Source: Planctomycetota bacterium (GTDB lineage Bacteria; Planctomycetota; Planctomycetia; Planctomycetales; Planctomycetaceae). Taken from it: DNA of 64,000 bases. Numbering within the stretch: position 1 is the stretch's first letter; the number at the start of each line of letters is the position of its first letter. The DNA is taken from positions 62,001-126,000 of the forward strand of contig JAEZFD010000014.1 of the NCBI GenBank assembly GCA_023417655.1. The letters are read 5' to 3'. Of this stretch, positions 49,701 to 58,433 are shown in pieces. A program made the translations under genes and the position numbers. The notes beneath the pieces are model-generated. The model worked only from the letters and a program-made list of their open reading frames with translations, was not told where the DNA came from and made no database searches.

Positions 49701-51179
49701 CTGGATTATCCCCTCCGTCAGGCAATTCGCTTTAGCGGAGCAACATGGAACCGCGCCTGGTACGGATCGCTTTCAGCGAAGCAGCAGCGAGATGTGTTTG
49801 ATGACTACCATGACAATGCCTGGGGACACGAACAGCTCCTCATCGTGCAGACTGGAGCAGCTCTGTATGGGATGTCTCCGGTCGATCTCCAAGGCAAGCT
49901 GCGGGCGGCGCCCTTGTGGCAGCGGTTGGAATCCGAGCCTGACCGACTGCACCCGCATGCGCATCGCCGGGAGAATGTTGGGTTTGAGAACTCCATTCAA
50001 CGCCCCGGTTTTGTGACAGGTCAGTTTCAACAGATTGATGAACTTGGAAATCCGCTGCAGCAGGTCGGTCCGGTTTGTGCGAGCTATCTCTGCTATCGTG
50101 ATCAGGGAATGCTCGTCGCACTCGAAACCGCGACGGGGGAAGAGCTCTGGCGACGTTATGACCTTCCCACTCATGCGAGAATCTTCGGCGACGAAGACCA
50201 CATCGTCATCATTTCGCCGGATCGCCCAGAAGTCCTGATCTGTAGTGCGGTTGATGGCCGGGTGTTATCGCAGAGTGAACGTCGATTCCATCCCAGGGAG
50301 ATCGTCGCGGCGCACGGCCTCGACGTCATTGTCATCACCGGAGACGAGGTCACTTCCGGTGACCGCCGCTCGAAGTCGGAAGAGACACCGGAAGCAGTTC
50401 CGAACAAGTCGCCGGAGACCCTTCGCCCTCCCGTCACGATTCAACGTGATGACCTCGTGACAGGGAAGACTCTCTGGACTCGCAGCTGGCGAGCAGGAAC
50501 GGTTCCCTTTGAAGTGGATGCCCGCTGGATGGGACTCTTTGCAGCCGGGAACGAGACCGAACTGAACGAGATCGAACTGATCGATCAGTCCACAGGAGAG
50601 ACCATCTCGACGATCACCATCCCGTTGGATCATGCGGTCAAAAATATCTACAGCTGCGTGTTCGAAACCGATGTTCTGATCATGCTGTCGGACAAGTTGC
50701 CTGAATCTGACTTCGCAATGCAGAAACGCATTCGCTCCGGATATCGTCGTCCGGCCGTCGTCGGGACGCTCGCCTGCCTTGATCGCGAGACGGGAGGACT
50801 GCGTTGGAATCTCCCGCTTGCTCCTACCGAGCTGGTGCTGGACCAACCCGCCGAACTCCCTGTGTTCGTCACTGCGGCATATTATCCTCCTCCATTCGCA
50901 CCAGCTGAGGCGATTGAAGACAGAAAAGAAGAGAAGACGCCGGACACTGACGAACCATCTGCGGTTCCTGATGAACCTGTCGCGAAAAATGAAACGGATC
51001 CCATCGGCGTGGTCATTCGCTGTTATGATCGTCGGACAGGGCAATTGCTGCACGAGTTGCATGACCCCAATGAATCCTTGCCCAGTTACACCGTGTTAGG
51101 AAATCGTCCTGAGTCGTTCATTCGCATTCAGACCCTGCGCACGCGACTCCAAATCAATTATCCTCGTGTTCCGGAATAA
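46734..51179 (+). CDS. Giant secreted PQQ-like beta-propeller protein
   Basis: The protein has 1481 residues from ATG 46734, with GGAG eight bases upstream; the frame starts earlier at 46644. A signal peptide starts at the internal 'MDRYCWRVIPAFVLLTLFGVY', of which I quote only part, or just before. At least eight PQQ-like strand phrases appear, of the type 'D-x-x-T-G-x-x-x-W': 'ALDLSTGRVLW', 'CVNHRTGETLW', 'AVDRLTGDVLW', 'ALETATGEELW', 'CLDRETGGLRW'. They fall into two clusters (~280-660 and ~1100-1420) around a helical region (~700-1050). Two propellers joined by a helical span are likely. No haem or dehydrogenase residues are evident, so it is probably a binding or scaffold protein. It may be followed in operon by the MscK-like gene. 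Confidence 0.8.
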   Translation: MEMIPARPDTMDRYCWRVIPAFVLLTLFGVYNTTWGQEPPATDVSGTATAAPPETEPGTFSKSIVLPRDHATERDLKTIVGAISSENWPQIAQVLFRLTSTIADDRKRSEGFDLVELDGVVCSTDVAIERVFNRLPATGRAVVLRLVEPIARERLATAVRNQDTGSIRELTQRFRYTQTGQQARNLYRQILRDQGRYGLPQSSDSTQVSSSPADVQVSIPVDEATHETLLLIQRKLRQGGLNPYLTSNLTAAGQTVLISLATARVALDLSTGRVLWTRPLETYGADRYRNPGNLVDPLRARLFSLSIARRAFGEAVVARTVIQQERAFFLEPVEAARPAASGKGDDPLDALDEEDFFSPFPANRLICVNHRTGETLWTQPQDPAHAIFFAGTPQIVDGAVFLLGEARASQMLALYQYDCATGELIDALPVARAAVTIQNDAHRQEIDCQVIVDGDQVFCPTAAGGLFAVDRLTGDVLWANRLARNDVVELPQLEEEAQHRSGFGYWRGWQQNQLIPADGLLVSVSPERDELLVLQADSGQTLWSRAGVDGAKVISASATSGLVVIGTSSATAFDLKTGTLRWTTPISRPAGTGVLRGNDYIFPILAQGLARLNLTNGNVVRDAASHPAFLSGEMNLPTDLRVRNLAAIGDHLIETDSDGARSIRDSTSPDVIASAIPVVQNFAQQKLSGGMPDFKKILPLMATGAEESLHGISPFVRGVVARLLEAPQSGSGSNLSPSLLIDEGASIKDRALARRFSARLAIKGNNLAKFVELWLTAPEAELRTVVTDESEQLRCRLDRWFQAEALVLRQSNLEMLDKVLEEHIAKQITKAESGEQMQFTEKLGLTPWGAKLLLASPGEWKSLRSLVRRQLQWKSLTQHAESKIAAGAAYRLFQLYRTRHAPLDAARWLNVLAAFPPETVLPDNLTVEQVCSDSVASHQMLLDTDPVFAPWPHTTPTTEARPRASQEIFLVPLAVANAAESGFERMNVELDYPLRQAIRFSGATWNRAWYGSLSAKQQRDVFDDYHDNAWGHEQLLIVQTGAALYGMSPVDLQGKLRAAPLWQRLESEPDRLHPHAHRRENVGFENSIQRPGFVTGQFQQIDELGNPLQQVGPVCASYLCYRDQGMLVALETATGEELWRRYDLPTHARIFGDEDHIVIISPDRPEVLICSAVDGRVLSQSERRFHPREIVAAHGLDVIVITGDEVTSGDRRSKSEETPEAVPNKSPETLRPPVTIQRDDLVTGKTLWTRSWRAGTVPFEVDARWMGLFAAGNETELNEIELIDQSTGETISTITIPLDHAVKNIYSCVFETDVLIMLSDKLPESDFAMQKRIRSGYRRPAVVGTLACLDRETGGLRWNLPLAPTELVLDQPAELPVFVTAAYYPPPFAPAEAIEDRKEEKTPDTDEPSAVPDEPVAKNETDPIGVVIRCYDRRTGQLLHELHDPNESLPSYTVLGNRPESFIRIQTLRTRLQINYPRVPE

Positions 51180-51254
51180 ACGGTTCATCTGTCCCTTCGT
51201 CGTGATGGCGCACGTCGATGCAGGGCAGGGAACACACGAGATGGATCTTGTTTC

Positions 51255-54200
51255 ATGCAGTTTACGTTTTCGAGATGGGTGTTACTGGTCTGTGGCCTGA
51301 GTGCGATTTTTCTCGCTCTTCCAGCGGGGGCGCAACAGTCACCAAGTCCCTTCCCGCCGACTTCGTTTCCTCCTTTGCCGGGCACTGGAGCACCGGCGGC
51401 CGCACCTGCTGCTTCCTCGGCACAAGTTCCGGCAGGCCAACCTGGCTCCGCTCCGGTCTCTGCCCCTCCTGTGACGGCCCCGGTCGGAACGGCCCCACCT
51501 GGAGCGGCTCCAACTGGAACAGCCCCCGCCGGAACGACTCCTGCCGGGACCGCTCCTGCGGCGACACCTGGGATGGGAGCACCAGCTGACCCCGGGGCAG
51601 CGACACCTGCCGCTGGTCAGCCTCAACCCATGCCGAAAGACGCGGTTCCCTCGGCCGCGGGTCAGGTCACCGCGCAGGTCACCAAAGAGGGATTGGATCA
51701 GCTCAAAGGTCGAATCGACGCTGCGACTGACTTGTCTGACGTCCAGCGGCAACAGGCACTGGACTTCATCGAGAAAGCTCGCGGCTCGCTGAGTCTTGAG
51801 GCTCAGCTGTCTGCAAGTCTTCGCGAATGGCAGGCCCGGACCGAGCAGTTGGACAATGAAAGACGAGCAGAACAAACCCGACTTGATGAAGTCACACGCG
51901 AACCGGAACCACAGCCGGCCGGGTATATTCCGCTGCCGCAGCTCGAACAGACAATGGCCACTCGGCAACAGGCCCTGGTCCAGACGCAGACAGAACTCGC
52001 CCAGACCGAGAAGCGGATCACCGACCGGGCCGCCCGACAGAAGGCAATCAAAGAACGTCTTTCTGCGATTCCGTTACGGGTCGAACAGGTGAAATCACAG
52101 GCCTCCCGCCCTGACGGCGCCGGCGAACCGGAAACACTTGCTGAAGCCCGGCGTCTGGCCGTTCTCGCTGAGTTAAAGCAGCTGGAAGCAGAGCCGGCAT
52201 CACTCCAGGCCGAGGCCGCGTTTCTTTCAGCACAAGAGGCGGCCAACCTGTTGTCGCTGCGGAGACAGGCGCTCACGCTGATGGTCGGTCGCCTGAAGAA
52301 TGAGGTCGAGGTCCTGCAACGCGAAGTGATGCAGGCCAAGACTTCCGATGCTGCCACGCGAGCCCGGATCGCACGCTATGAAGCGTCGGAGACATCGATT
52401 CCGCAGTTGAAAGAGATCTACAACACCAATGCCAACACGATCGAAACCGAGATCCGTGTTCGACAGGACATCCGCCGGACGAATGAACAGATTGCTGCAA
52501 CCAGAAATCAGCTCGAAGTCCTCCAACGTCAATGGGACGAGTTGCGACAGCGTGAGAAGAATCTGAGCGGCAGCACTTCATTCGGTAACCGGCTTCGCGA
52601 GCAGAGAAGACTGCTTCAGGACAGCGCCGGCTTGCGACAGCAGATTCGGGATCGGGCTCTGACCAATGAAGAGGCCCAGGTCAATTACATCGAAGCTCGT
52701 GAAGCTCGAATGACTCTGGATCGCCTTGATCGGGTCATTGAACAGACACTCAACCAGATCGTTCCCTCCGACGCCACGGATGAAGAGCGTCGGACGATTG
52801 CGAACGAAGTTCAGGATGCTCTCGAGCAGCGTCAGACGAGTCTCGCGGAACTCGAAAGTACCTACGAAGCCTATGTCGCGGCTCTGGATCAGTTGGATGT
52901 CGAGCAGGATGCCCTGATTAAGCAGCAGATCAGTTTTCAGGCTTACATCAACGAGCGCATTCTCTGGGTTCCGACCCAGCGACGACTGACATTTGCACAG
53001 GTCGTGGAAGACTCTTACTCGCTGCAGCGGATGCTGAGCTTGAAGTCCTGGGAACCGTTGATTGCTCCCTTCCGTGCTGACCTGCAGGAACATCCATTCA
53101 TGTACCTTGCCGCAGCGCTCATCTGGGCAATCATGCTCGCGACTCAGGGAACGCAGCGGGCCAGAATTCGTGAATATGGGCAAAAGGCGAGTAGCCGCCT
53201 GAATACCAACATGGCCCCGACTTGGGGGGCAGTGGCGTGGACTCTGCTGCGAACGTTCGTTGCTCCGTTTCCTCTCCTGTTTCTCGCATGGAGGGGAATG
53301 CTGACCCCGAGCCCGATGCAGGAGTATTTCGGCTACCTTCTGAATATCGCCATCTGGTTCTGGTGGCTCGAAGCAGTCCGATTGACCTGCCGTCCGCTCG
53401 GCCTCGGGCCGTCGCATTTTCAGTGGCCGACCCGTATGAATGAAGGGGTCAGCCGACAAGTTTCCGTTTTCATCGTTCTGGGGGTTCCGCTCGCGCTGGT
53501 CATTTTGTTGTTGCGTGTCCAGTCGACGCCAGGGGGAACCGATGCGATCCAACGGGTCTGCACCGTTCTTTTCTTCCTGCTCGTCGCTGTTTCGCTTCAT
53601 CAACTGATGTCGAGAAAGACCGGCATTTTTCAGGAGTGGATTCAGGCTCACCCCAATGGCTGGACCTCCCTGTTCTCGCGAGTCGGCCATTTCGTGGCTG
53701 TTTTGCTCCCTGTGTTTCTGGCATCACTTACCATCGCTGGTTACACGTTTGCCGCCAGCCGGTTAACGGTTCGACTGGCACAGACCCTGATTCTGATTAC
53801 CGGGGCGATCTTTGCTCATTCACTCCTGTTCCGCTGGTTGACACTCCGTCAACGAAATCTGGCGATTGCTCATGCTCGAGAGGTTCGAGCCGCGTTGGCG
53901 ACCGCTCAGAATCAGGAAGAGGGCAGTAACGCAGCGGTGCTCGAAGCACAGGAAGCAAGAACCAATCTCGCCGAGGTCAGTACCCAATCACGTCGTCTGT
54001 TGAACACGACCTTCGTGACGCTCTCGCTCTGCTGGATCTGGCTCATCTGGACCGACGTGCTTCCGGCACTGCAGAGACTGGATCAGATTCACGTCCCTGG
54101 GCTGGCCTGGACACTCGACAAGGTTCTGATCGGAATCCTGCAGCTCATTCTTTTCGCGACGGCCGCCAGAAACATTCCCGGCTTGATCGAAATCACCTTG

Positions 54201-55034
54201 CTGGAACGTCTCCCGTTGGACCGTTCGAGCCGCTACGCCGTGGGGACGTTGATTCGCTACATGATCGTCATCATCGGAGTGCTGGCGGTCGGAAAAACGC
54301 TGGAAATGAAATGGGATCAGCTCCAGTGGCTGGTCGCGGCTCTGACCTTCAGCCTCGGCTTCGGGTTGCAGGAGATCTTTGCGAATTTTGTTTCCGGCAT
54401 CATCATTCTCTTCGAACAACCTGTGCGAGTCGGTGACGTTGTCACGCTCGACGGGGTCACGGGAACCGTCAACCGGGTACGCATTCGTGCGACCTCGATT
54501 ATTGACGCCGACAAGAAGGAATACATCGTTCCCAACAAGGCCATCATTACCGGCAAGGTGCTGAACTGGACACTGAGCGACACCGTGAACCGGGTGACCT
54601 TCAATATCGCGACATCGGTCGAAGCGGATCCTCAACAGGTCCGAGAAGTGTTGCTGAAGGTCCTGACCACGCAGCCGAACGTCATGACCGATCCCGCTCC
54701 GTTCGTGCTCTGTGACGGAATTAAAGACAATTCCATGAACTTCACAATGGGAGTGTTCCTTCCCTCGATGGAGTTCCGCTCCGAGACGATACACGGTGTG
54801 CATGCCCGTGCGAGACAAGCATTCCTCGAGAAGCACATTGAGCTTGCTCACCCTGAACGTGAACTCCGGCTTCCGACAGCAATTCCCGTCACCGTCAACT
54901 ATCCACAGAATGGCAGCTCCGCTCCGGAAGGCCGCACCGGCGGAAGTGCCAGCGGCAGCAGCAACGCGAATGCAAATGGCAACGGAAGCAGCAACGGACT
55001 TGTTGCCAGAGAACGTGAAGAAGTCGTGGATTGA
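51255..55034 (+). CDS. MscK-like mechanosensitive channel
   Basis: The protein has 1259 residues from ATG 51255. A signal peptide opens it ('WVLLVCGLSAIFLALPAGAQ'). Residues ~30-130 are Pro/Ala/Gly/Thr-rich with short tandem units (P-x-G-T-A/T-P-A-G). Residues ~150-600 are a long coiled-coil periplasmic region. Membrane segments occur from ~615 to ~1010. The MscS pore domain follows: 'GFGLQEIFANFVSGIIILFE' region at ~1035-1055, 'PVRVGDVVTLDGVTGTVNRV' (beta domain), then 'YIVPNKAIITGKVLNWT'. Architecture matches MscK/KefA, opening on membrane tension. The disordered Ser/Gly/Asn tail is added. It is 75 bp after the PQQ protein and ends with a strong terminator. Confidence 0.85.
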   Translation: MQFTFSRWVLLVCGLSAIFLALPAGAQQSPSPFPPTSFPPLPGTGAPAAAPAASSAQVPAGQPGSAPVSAPPVTAPVGTAPPGAAPTGTAPAGTTPAGTAPAATPGMGAPADPGAATPAAGQPQPMPKDAVPSAAGQVTAQVTKEGLDQLKGRIDAATDLSDVQRQQALDFIEKARGSLSLEAQLSASLREWQARTEQLDNERRAEQTRLDEVTREPEPQPAGYIPLPQLEQTMATRQQALVQTQTELAQTEKRITDRAARQKAIKERLSAIPLRVEQVKSQASRPDGAGEPETLAEARRLAVLAELKQLEAEPASLQAEAAFLSAQEAANLLSLRRQALTLMVGRLKNEVEVLQREVMQAKTSDAATRARIARYEASETSIPQLKEIYNTNANTIETEIRVRQDIRRTNEQIAATRNQLEVLQRQWDELRQREKNLSGSTSFGNRLREQRRLLQDSAGLRQQIRDRALTNEEAQVNYIEAREARMTLDRLDRVIEQTLNQIVPSDATDEERRTIANEVQDALEQRQTSLAELESTYEAYVAALDQLDVEQDALIKQQISFQAYINERILWVPTQRRLTFAQVVEDSYSLQRMLSLKSWEPLIAPFRADLQEHPFMYLAAALIWAIMLATQGTQRARIREYGQKASSRLNTNMAPTWGAVAWTLLRTFVAPFPLLFLAWRGMLTPSPMQEYFGYLLNIAIWFWWLEAVRLTCRPLGLGPSHFQWPTRMNEGVSRQVSVFIVLGVPLALVILLLRVQSTPGGTDAIQRVCTVLFFLLVAVSLHQLMSRKTGIFQEWIQAHPNGWTSLFSRVGHFVAVLLPVFLASLTIAGYTFAASRLTVRLAQTLILITGAIFAHSLLFRWLTLRQRNLAIAHAREVRAALATAQNQEEGSNAAVLEAQEARTNLAEVSTQSRRLLNTTFVTLSLCWIWLIWTDVLPALQRLDQIHVPGLAWTLDKVLIGILQLILFATAARNIPGLIEITLLERLPLDRSSRYAVGTLIRYMIVIIGVLAVGKTLEMKWDQLQWLVAALTFSLGFGLQEIFANFVSGIIILFEQPVRVGDVVTLDGVTGTVNRVRIRATSIIDADKKEYIVPNKAIITGKVLNWTLSDTVNRVTFNIATSVEADPQQVREVLLKVLTTQPNVMTDPAPFVLCDGIKDNSMNFTMGVFLPSMEFRSETIHGVHARARQAFLEKHIELAHPERELRLPTAIPVTVNYPQNGSSAPEGRTGGSASGSSNANANGNGSSNGLVAREREEVVD

Positions 55035-55079
55035 GCTGACAACCGATTCCCGACTTGAAGTTGAAACAACCACAAAAGA

Positions 55080-55114
55080 AAAAGCCCCACACTCAGACAG
55101 AGTGCGGGGCTTTT
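55080..55114. terminator. Strong terminator between convergent mscK-like and gnd genes
   Basis: AAAAGCCCC and GGGGCTTTT enclose an inner CACTC/GAGTG pair with a 5-nt loop and one A-C mismatch; A and T runs flank both sides, so it can stop both strands. Confidence 0.9.
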
Positions 55115-55174
55115 CTATTGATCACTGGTCATTCGCCGCGTGTGTTGAGCGGCCGCATGATCAGCCGAACGGCT

Positions 55175-56638
55175 CTAGATCTTGCGTTCGTGAATCCAGT
55201 CAGTGTGGAACATTTCGCCGCGTGGCTTGTCGGTGCGCTCATAAGTGTGAGCACCGAAGTAGTCACGCTGAGCCTGCAGCAGGTTGGCTGGCAGGCGGTC
55301 ACAGCGATAGCCGTCGTAGTATGACAGAGCGGCTGCGAAGGCTGGAACCGGAATTCCATGGGTCACAGCGGCAGCAACAACGCGACGCCATGCACCTTGA
55401 GCCTTGTCGATGGCTGTCTTGAAAAAGTCATCGAGCAGCAGGTTCTCGAGATTCGGGTTTTTGTCGAAGGCGTTCTTGATATCGCCGAGGAAGACCGAAC
55501 GGATGATACAGCCGCCGCGCCAGAGCAGGGCGATGTCACCGTTATTAAGCTTCCAGCCGAATTCCTTGGCAGCGGCATCCAGCTGGACGTAGCCCTGTGC
55601 ATAGCTGACGAGCTTCGAGGCGTACAGAGCCTGACGAACGTCGTTGATGAACTGCTTCTTGTCGCCAGAGAACTTGGTGTCTGGACCGGCGAGCACCTTG
55701 GAAGCACGGACGCGAGCGTCCTTCTGGGCGGACAGGCAACGAGCGAACACGGCTTCGGTAATGAGAGTCGTTGGCACGCCCAGATCGAGTGCGTGCTGGC
55801 TCATCCACTTACCGGTTCCCTTCTGCTGGGCCGTATCGAGGATCAGGTCGACCAGTTCCTTGCCGGTCGCTGGATCTTTGACAGTGAAGATGTCGCGGGT
55901 GATCTCGATCAGGTAGCTGGCGAGTTCACCTTCGTTCCATTCCTTGAAGACTTCGTACAGTTCGTGGTTGGTCAGGCCCAGTGCATGCTTCAGGATAAAG
56001 TAGGCTTCGCAGATCAGCTGCATGTCGCCGTACTCGATGCCGTTGTGAACCATCTTCACATAGTGACCGGCGCCGTCTTCTCCGACCCATTCACAGCAAG
56101 GAATGTCGTTGTTTGGACCGACTTTGGCGGAGATCGACTGGAAGATGGGCTTCACGTGTTCCCAGCCAGCCTTGTTTCCACCTGGCATAATCGAAGGACC
56201 CTTGAGAGCCCCTTCTTCTCCACCAGAGACACCGGTTCCGAGGAAGACGAATCCAGCTGCTGGCAGTTCCTTCGCGCGACGGTTGGTGTCGCGGTAATCG
56301 CTGTTGCCGCCGTCGATGATAATATCACCTGGTTCCAGGAACGGCTTCAGTTCGTCGATCACGGCGTCGACTGGCTTGCCGGCCTTGACCATGATCATGA
56401 CGCGGCGAGGACGCTTCAGAGACTGCACAAAGTCCTTGAGTTCGTGGAAGCCCTGAATCCGCTCGGCTGTCCCCTTCCAGACTTTGTCTTCCGGCTCGTT
56501 CTTCAGGCCCCCGACGAAGGCGTCGGTCGTGGCGGTCGTGCGGTTGAAGACCGCAACGTTGTACCCATGATTGGCCATGTTCAGAACGAGGTTCTGTCCC
56601 ATCACGGCCAGACCAATTAATCCGATGTCGTTTTGCAT
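55175..56638 (-). CDS. gnd: 6-phosphogluconate dehydrogenase, decarboxylating
   Basis: The protein has 487 residues from ATG 56638. It oxidises 6-phosphogluconate to ribulose 5-phosphate with NADP(H) production in the oxidative pentose phosphate pathway. The Rossmann motif is 'GLIGLAVMGQNLVLNMANHG', quoted here to its twentieth residue. 'GGNSDYRDTNRRA', 'GVSGGEEGALKGPSIMPGG' and the catalytic 'HYVKMVHNGIEYGDMQLI' follow. The C-terminal dimer tail is intact. Length is in the usual 468-485 range with a small extension. It stands alone: the gene downstream is convergent, and 470 bp separate it from the serine hydrolase, whose transcript runs towards it. Confidence 0.95.
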   Translation of the reverse strand: MQNDIGLIGLAVMGQNLVLNMANHGYNVAVFNRTTATTDAFVGGLKNEPEDKVWKGTAERIQGFHELKDFVQSLKRPRRVMIMVKAGKPVDAVIDELKPFLEPGDIIIDGGNSDYRDTNRRAKELPAAGFVFLGTGVSGGEEGALKGPSIMPGGNKAGWEHVKPIFQSISAKVGPNNDIPCCEWVGEDGAGHYVKMVHNGIEYGDMQLICEAYFILKHALGLTNHELYEVFKEWNEGELASYLIEITRDIFTVKDPATGKELVDLILDTAQQKGTGKWMSQHALDLGVPTTLITEAVFARCLSAQKDARVRASKVLAGPDTKFSGDKKQFINDVRQALYASKLVSYAQGYVQLDAAAKEFGWKLNNGDIALLWRGGCIIRSVFLGDIKNAFDKNPNLENLLLDDFFKTAIDKAQGAWRRVVAAAVTHGIPVPAFAAALSYYDGYRCDRLPANLLQAQRDYFGAHTYERTDKPRGEMFHTDWIHERKI

Positions 56639-57107
56639 TGTGAGGTCAATTTTCCAATGTCAATTAAGTTGAAGTCCGTCGAAATCGCGATGGGGCTTCG
56701 CCACGACGCCAATGGAGTTGCTATTTCGACGAAAGCAATTCCGGTATCGTAGTTTCTGCGGAAGGACCGGTCGAGCGTACCCCCGCGCCGCCGAACCCGG
56801 GGGAATTCCCGAGAAAGATCACCCATGCGGGCTCCTCGTTCCCGGCAGCTGGAATGCAGCATCCCGATCCTGCCGATTCGGGACCATCAGATCAGTTTTC
56901 ACTTTTGCGTAGTGTGGTCACATTGAACAGCTGGGCTTCGGAACAAGTTCCCATGGCCGTTGTCCTGCTCGGGATCCAGTCGGCTTCCCCGAAATTACTT
57001 GAGACCAAAAGGGCGCCAACCAGTCAACTTCTCGATTTGGATGACAACATCCTCTGGAGCGGAACCCACCCCCCTTTTGAAACTCCCAGTTGAAGATGGA
57101 TTGTGGC

Positions 57108-58220
57108 TTACGCCAGTCCCAAATCTTCGTAGATTGCTGTGTTCAGATCATGGAAGCGGCGGTTATGCAGGTCATCGCCGGGCATCCCGTTGGCGATGGC
57201 AGCGACGATCACTTTGTTGACGGGGTCAGCGAAACCAATCGAAGACTGTGAGCCGCCGTGCCCAAAGGTGGCGTCACTGGCGTGCTTTCCAAAGCCGTAG
57301 GGAACGATCTCCGCTCCGTACCGGGCGGAGTTGATGATCAGCCCCAGTCCGAAATCGATCACCTGCTGGAAGGAATGGTCGAGCTGATTCTCCCGCTGAC
57401 GGCGAGTCATCTCCTGGACGGTGGCAGCCTGGAGGATGGCCTGTCCCGACGAAGTCTGTCCGCCTCGCAACAGCATTTCGTAGAACGCTCCTAACTCGCG
57501 GATGGGCCCCCGCATGTTCGAACCGGGGGACGGAGCCGTCGCCGTTGGCCGCTGACTGCTGCGATTGGCCTGCAGCTTGCCGTCTTTGGAGGTGTAGGTG
57601 ACGCCGATCTTGTCTGGGTTCGAGTCGTATTCGTCGACCGGCACCGCCATCCATGAATGCTGCATGCCGATCGGCTCGAGGACATCTTCCCGCGCCAGTT
57701 GATCGATGCGCCGGCCATCAAGTCTCTGCAGAATTTCCCCCAGCAGAAACCATGATCGCCCGGGGTCATAACCAACAGCCGCACCGGGTGATTGATCGCG
57801 TTTCAGTCCGGCTGAGCAGATCTTCGCAATGATCTCGGACCAGCGTTGATCAGGAAATCCCATAACGATCGGTTTCAGTCCGGCCGTATGAGTCAGCAGA
57901 TTCCAGATGGTGATGTTCTCTGTCCCCGGTCCGGTGAATTCCGGCAGAACTTCGGCAACCGGCTGATCCAGTTTCAAGCGCCCTTGTTCAATCTGCTGCA
58001 TCGTTGCAACAGCAGTGATGGGCTTTCCTGCACTCAGCCAGAGCATCCAAGTGTCCGTGGTGAGTGGCACAGTGGGGACGTTCTCTCCGATGGCGAAGTC
58101 GGCGACCGTGACGAAGTCTCGCGAGACATAGACCTGTGCTCCGCTGTGCAGCCCTTGTGCGATCCCCTCTTCAAGCACCTGAACGGTTCGTGGAAACTGA
58201 GCAGCAGTCGACGAAGTCAT
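57108..58220 (-). CDS. Serine beta-lactamase-like hydrolase
   Basis: The protein has 370 residues from ATG 58220; a longer frame from 58325 lacks support. The SxxK catalytic pair is Ser63-Ala-Gly-Lys66 ('WLSAGKPITA'). The Tyr element reads 'GYDPGRSWFLLG', where the usual Y-x-N is Y-D-P. The third element is 'GHGGSQSSIG' in place of K-T-G. This fits the class C beta-lactamase/EstB family of esterases and D-aminopeptidases, not a true lactamase. There is no signal peptide, so it is probably cytoplasmic. Its start lies within 215 bp of the divergent PhoPQ-related gene. Substrate is unknown. Confidence 0.75.
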   Translation of the reverse strand: MTSSTAAQFPRTVQVLEEGIAQGLHSGAQVYVSRDFVTVADFAIGENVPTVPLTTDTWMLWLSAGKPITAVATMQQIEQGRLKLDQPVAEVLPEFTGPGTENITIWNLLTHTAGLKPIVMGFPDQRWSEIIAKICSAGLKRDQSPGAAVGYDPGRSWFLLGEILQRLDGRRIDQLAREDVLEPIGMQHSWMAVPVDEYDSNPDKIGVTYTSKDGKLQANRSSQRPTATAPSPGSNMRGPIRELGAFYEMLLRGGQTSSGQAILQAATVQEMTRRQRENQLDHSFQQVIDFGLGLIINSARYGAEIVPYGFGKHASDATFGHGGSQSSIGFADPVNKVIVAAIANGMPGDDLHNRRFHDLNTAIYEDLGLA

Positions 58221-58433
58221 GCGGAGAATTTCAATTAATTCGCAAGGGTATGAATGAATGGAGATCGTGCCGGGACGTTGTGGGCAGAGGACTTGAAGAT
58301 ACTTGAAACGGCGCAGAGCCTGCAAAGGTACTTGCAGTATCAGTGTATTTCAGAACAATTCCAGTTGCCGTTTTCTCTGAATTTCAGGTTGCACCCTGTT
58401 CGTGACCCAGGCGGTTTCTTCGAAAGATCTGCA

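Noticed and set aside
51345..51600. Short Pro/Ala/Gly/Thr units in the MscK-like protein as a mobile or CRISPR-like repeat
   Set aside because: They are in frame, degenerate and lie inside the coding sequence; ordinary low-complexity linker.
55358..56620. Long plus-strand open frame (420 codons)
   Set aside because: It lies entirely opposite gnd, whose motifs are unambiguous. Such shadows are common opposite GC-rich coding DNA, and this one has no Shine-Dalgarno or family match.
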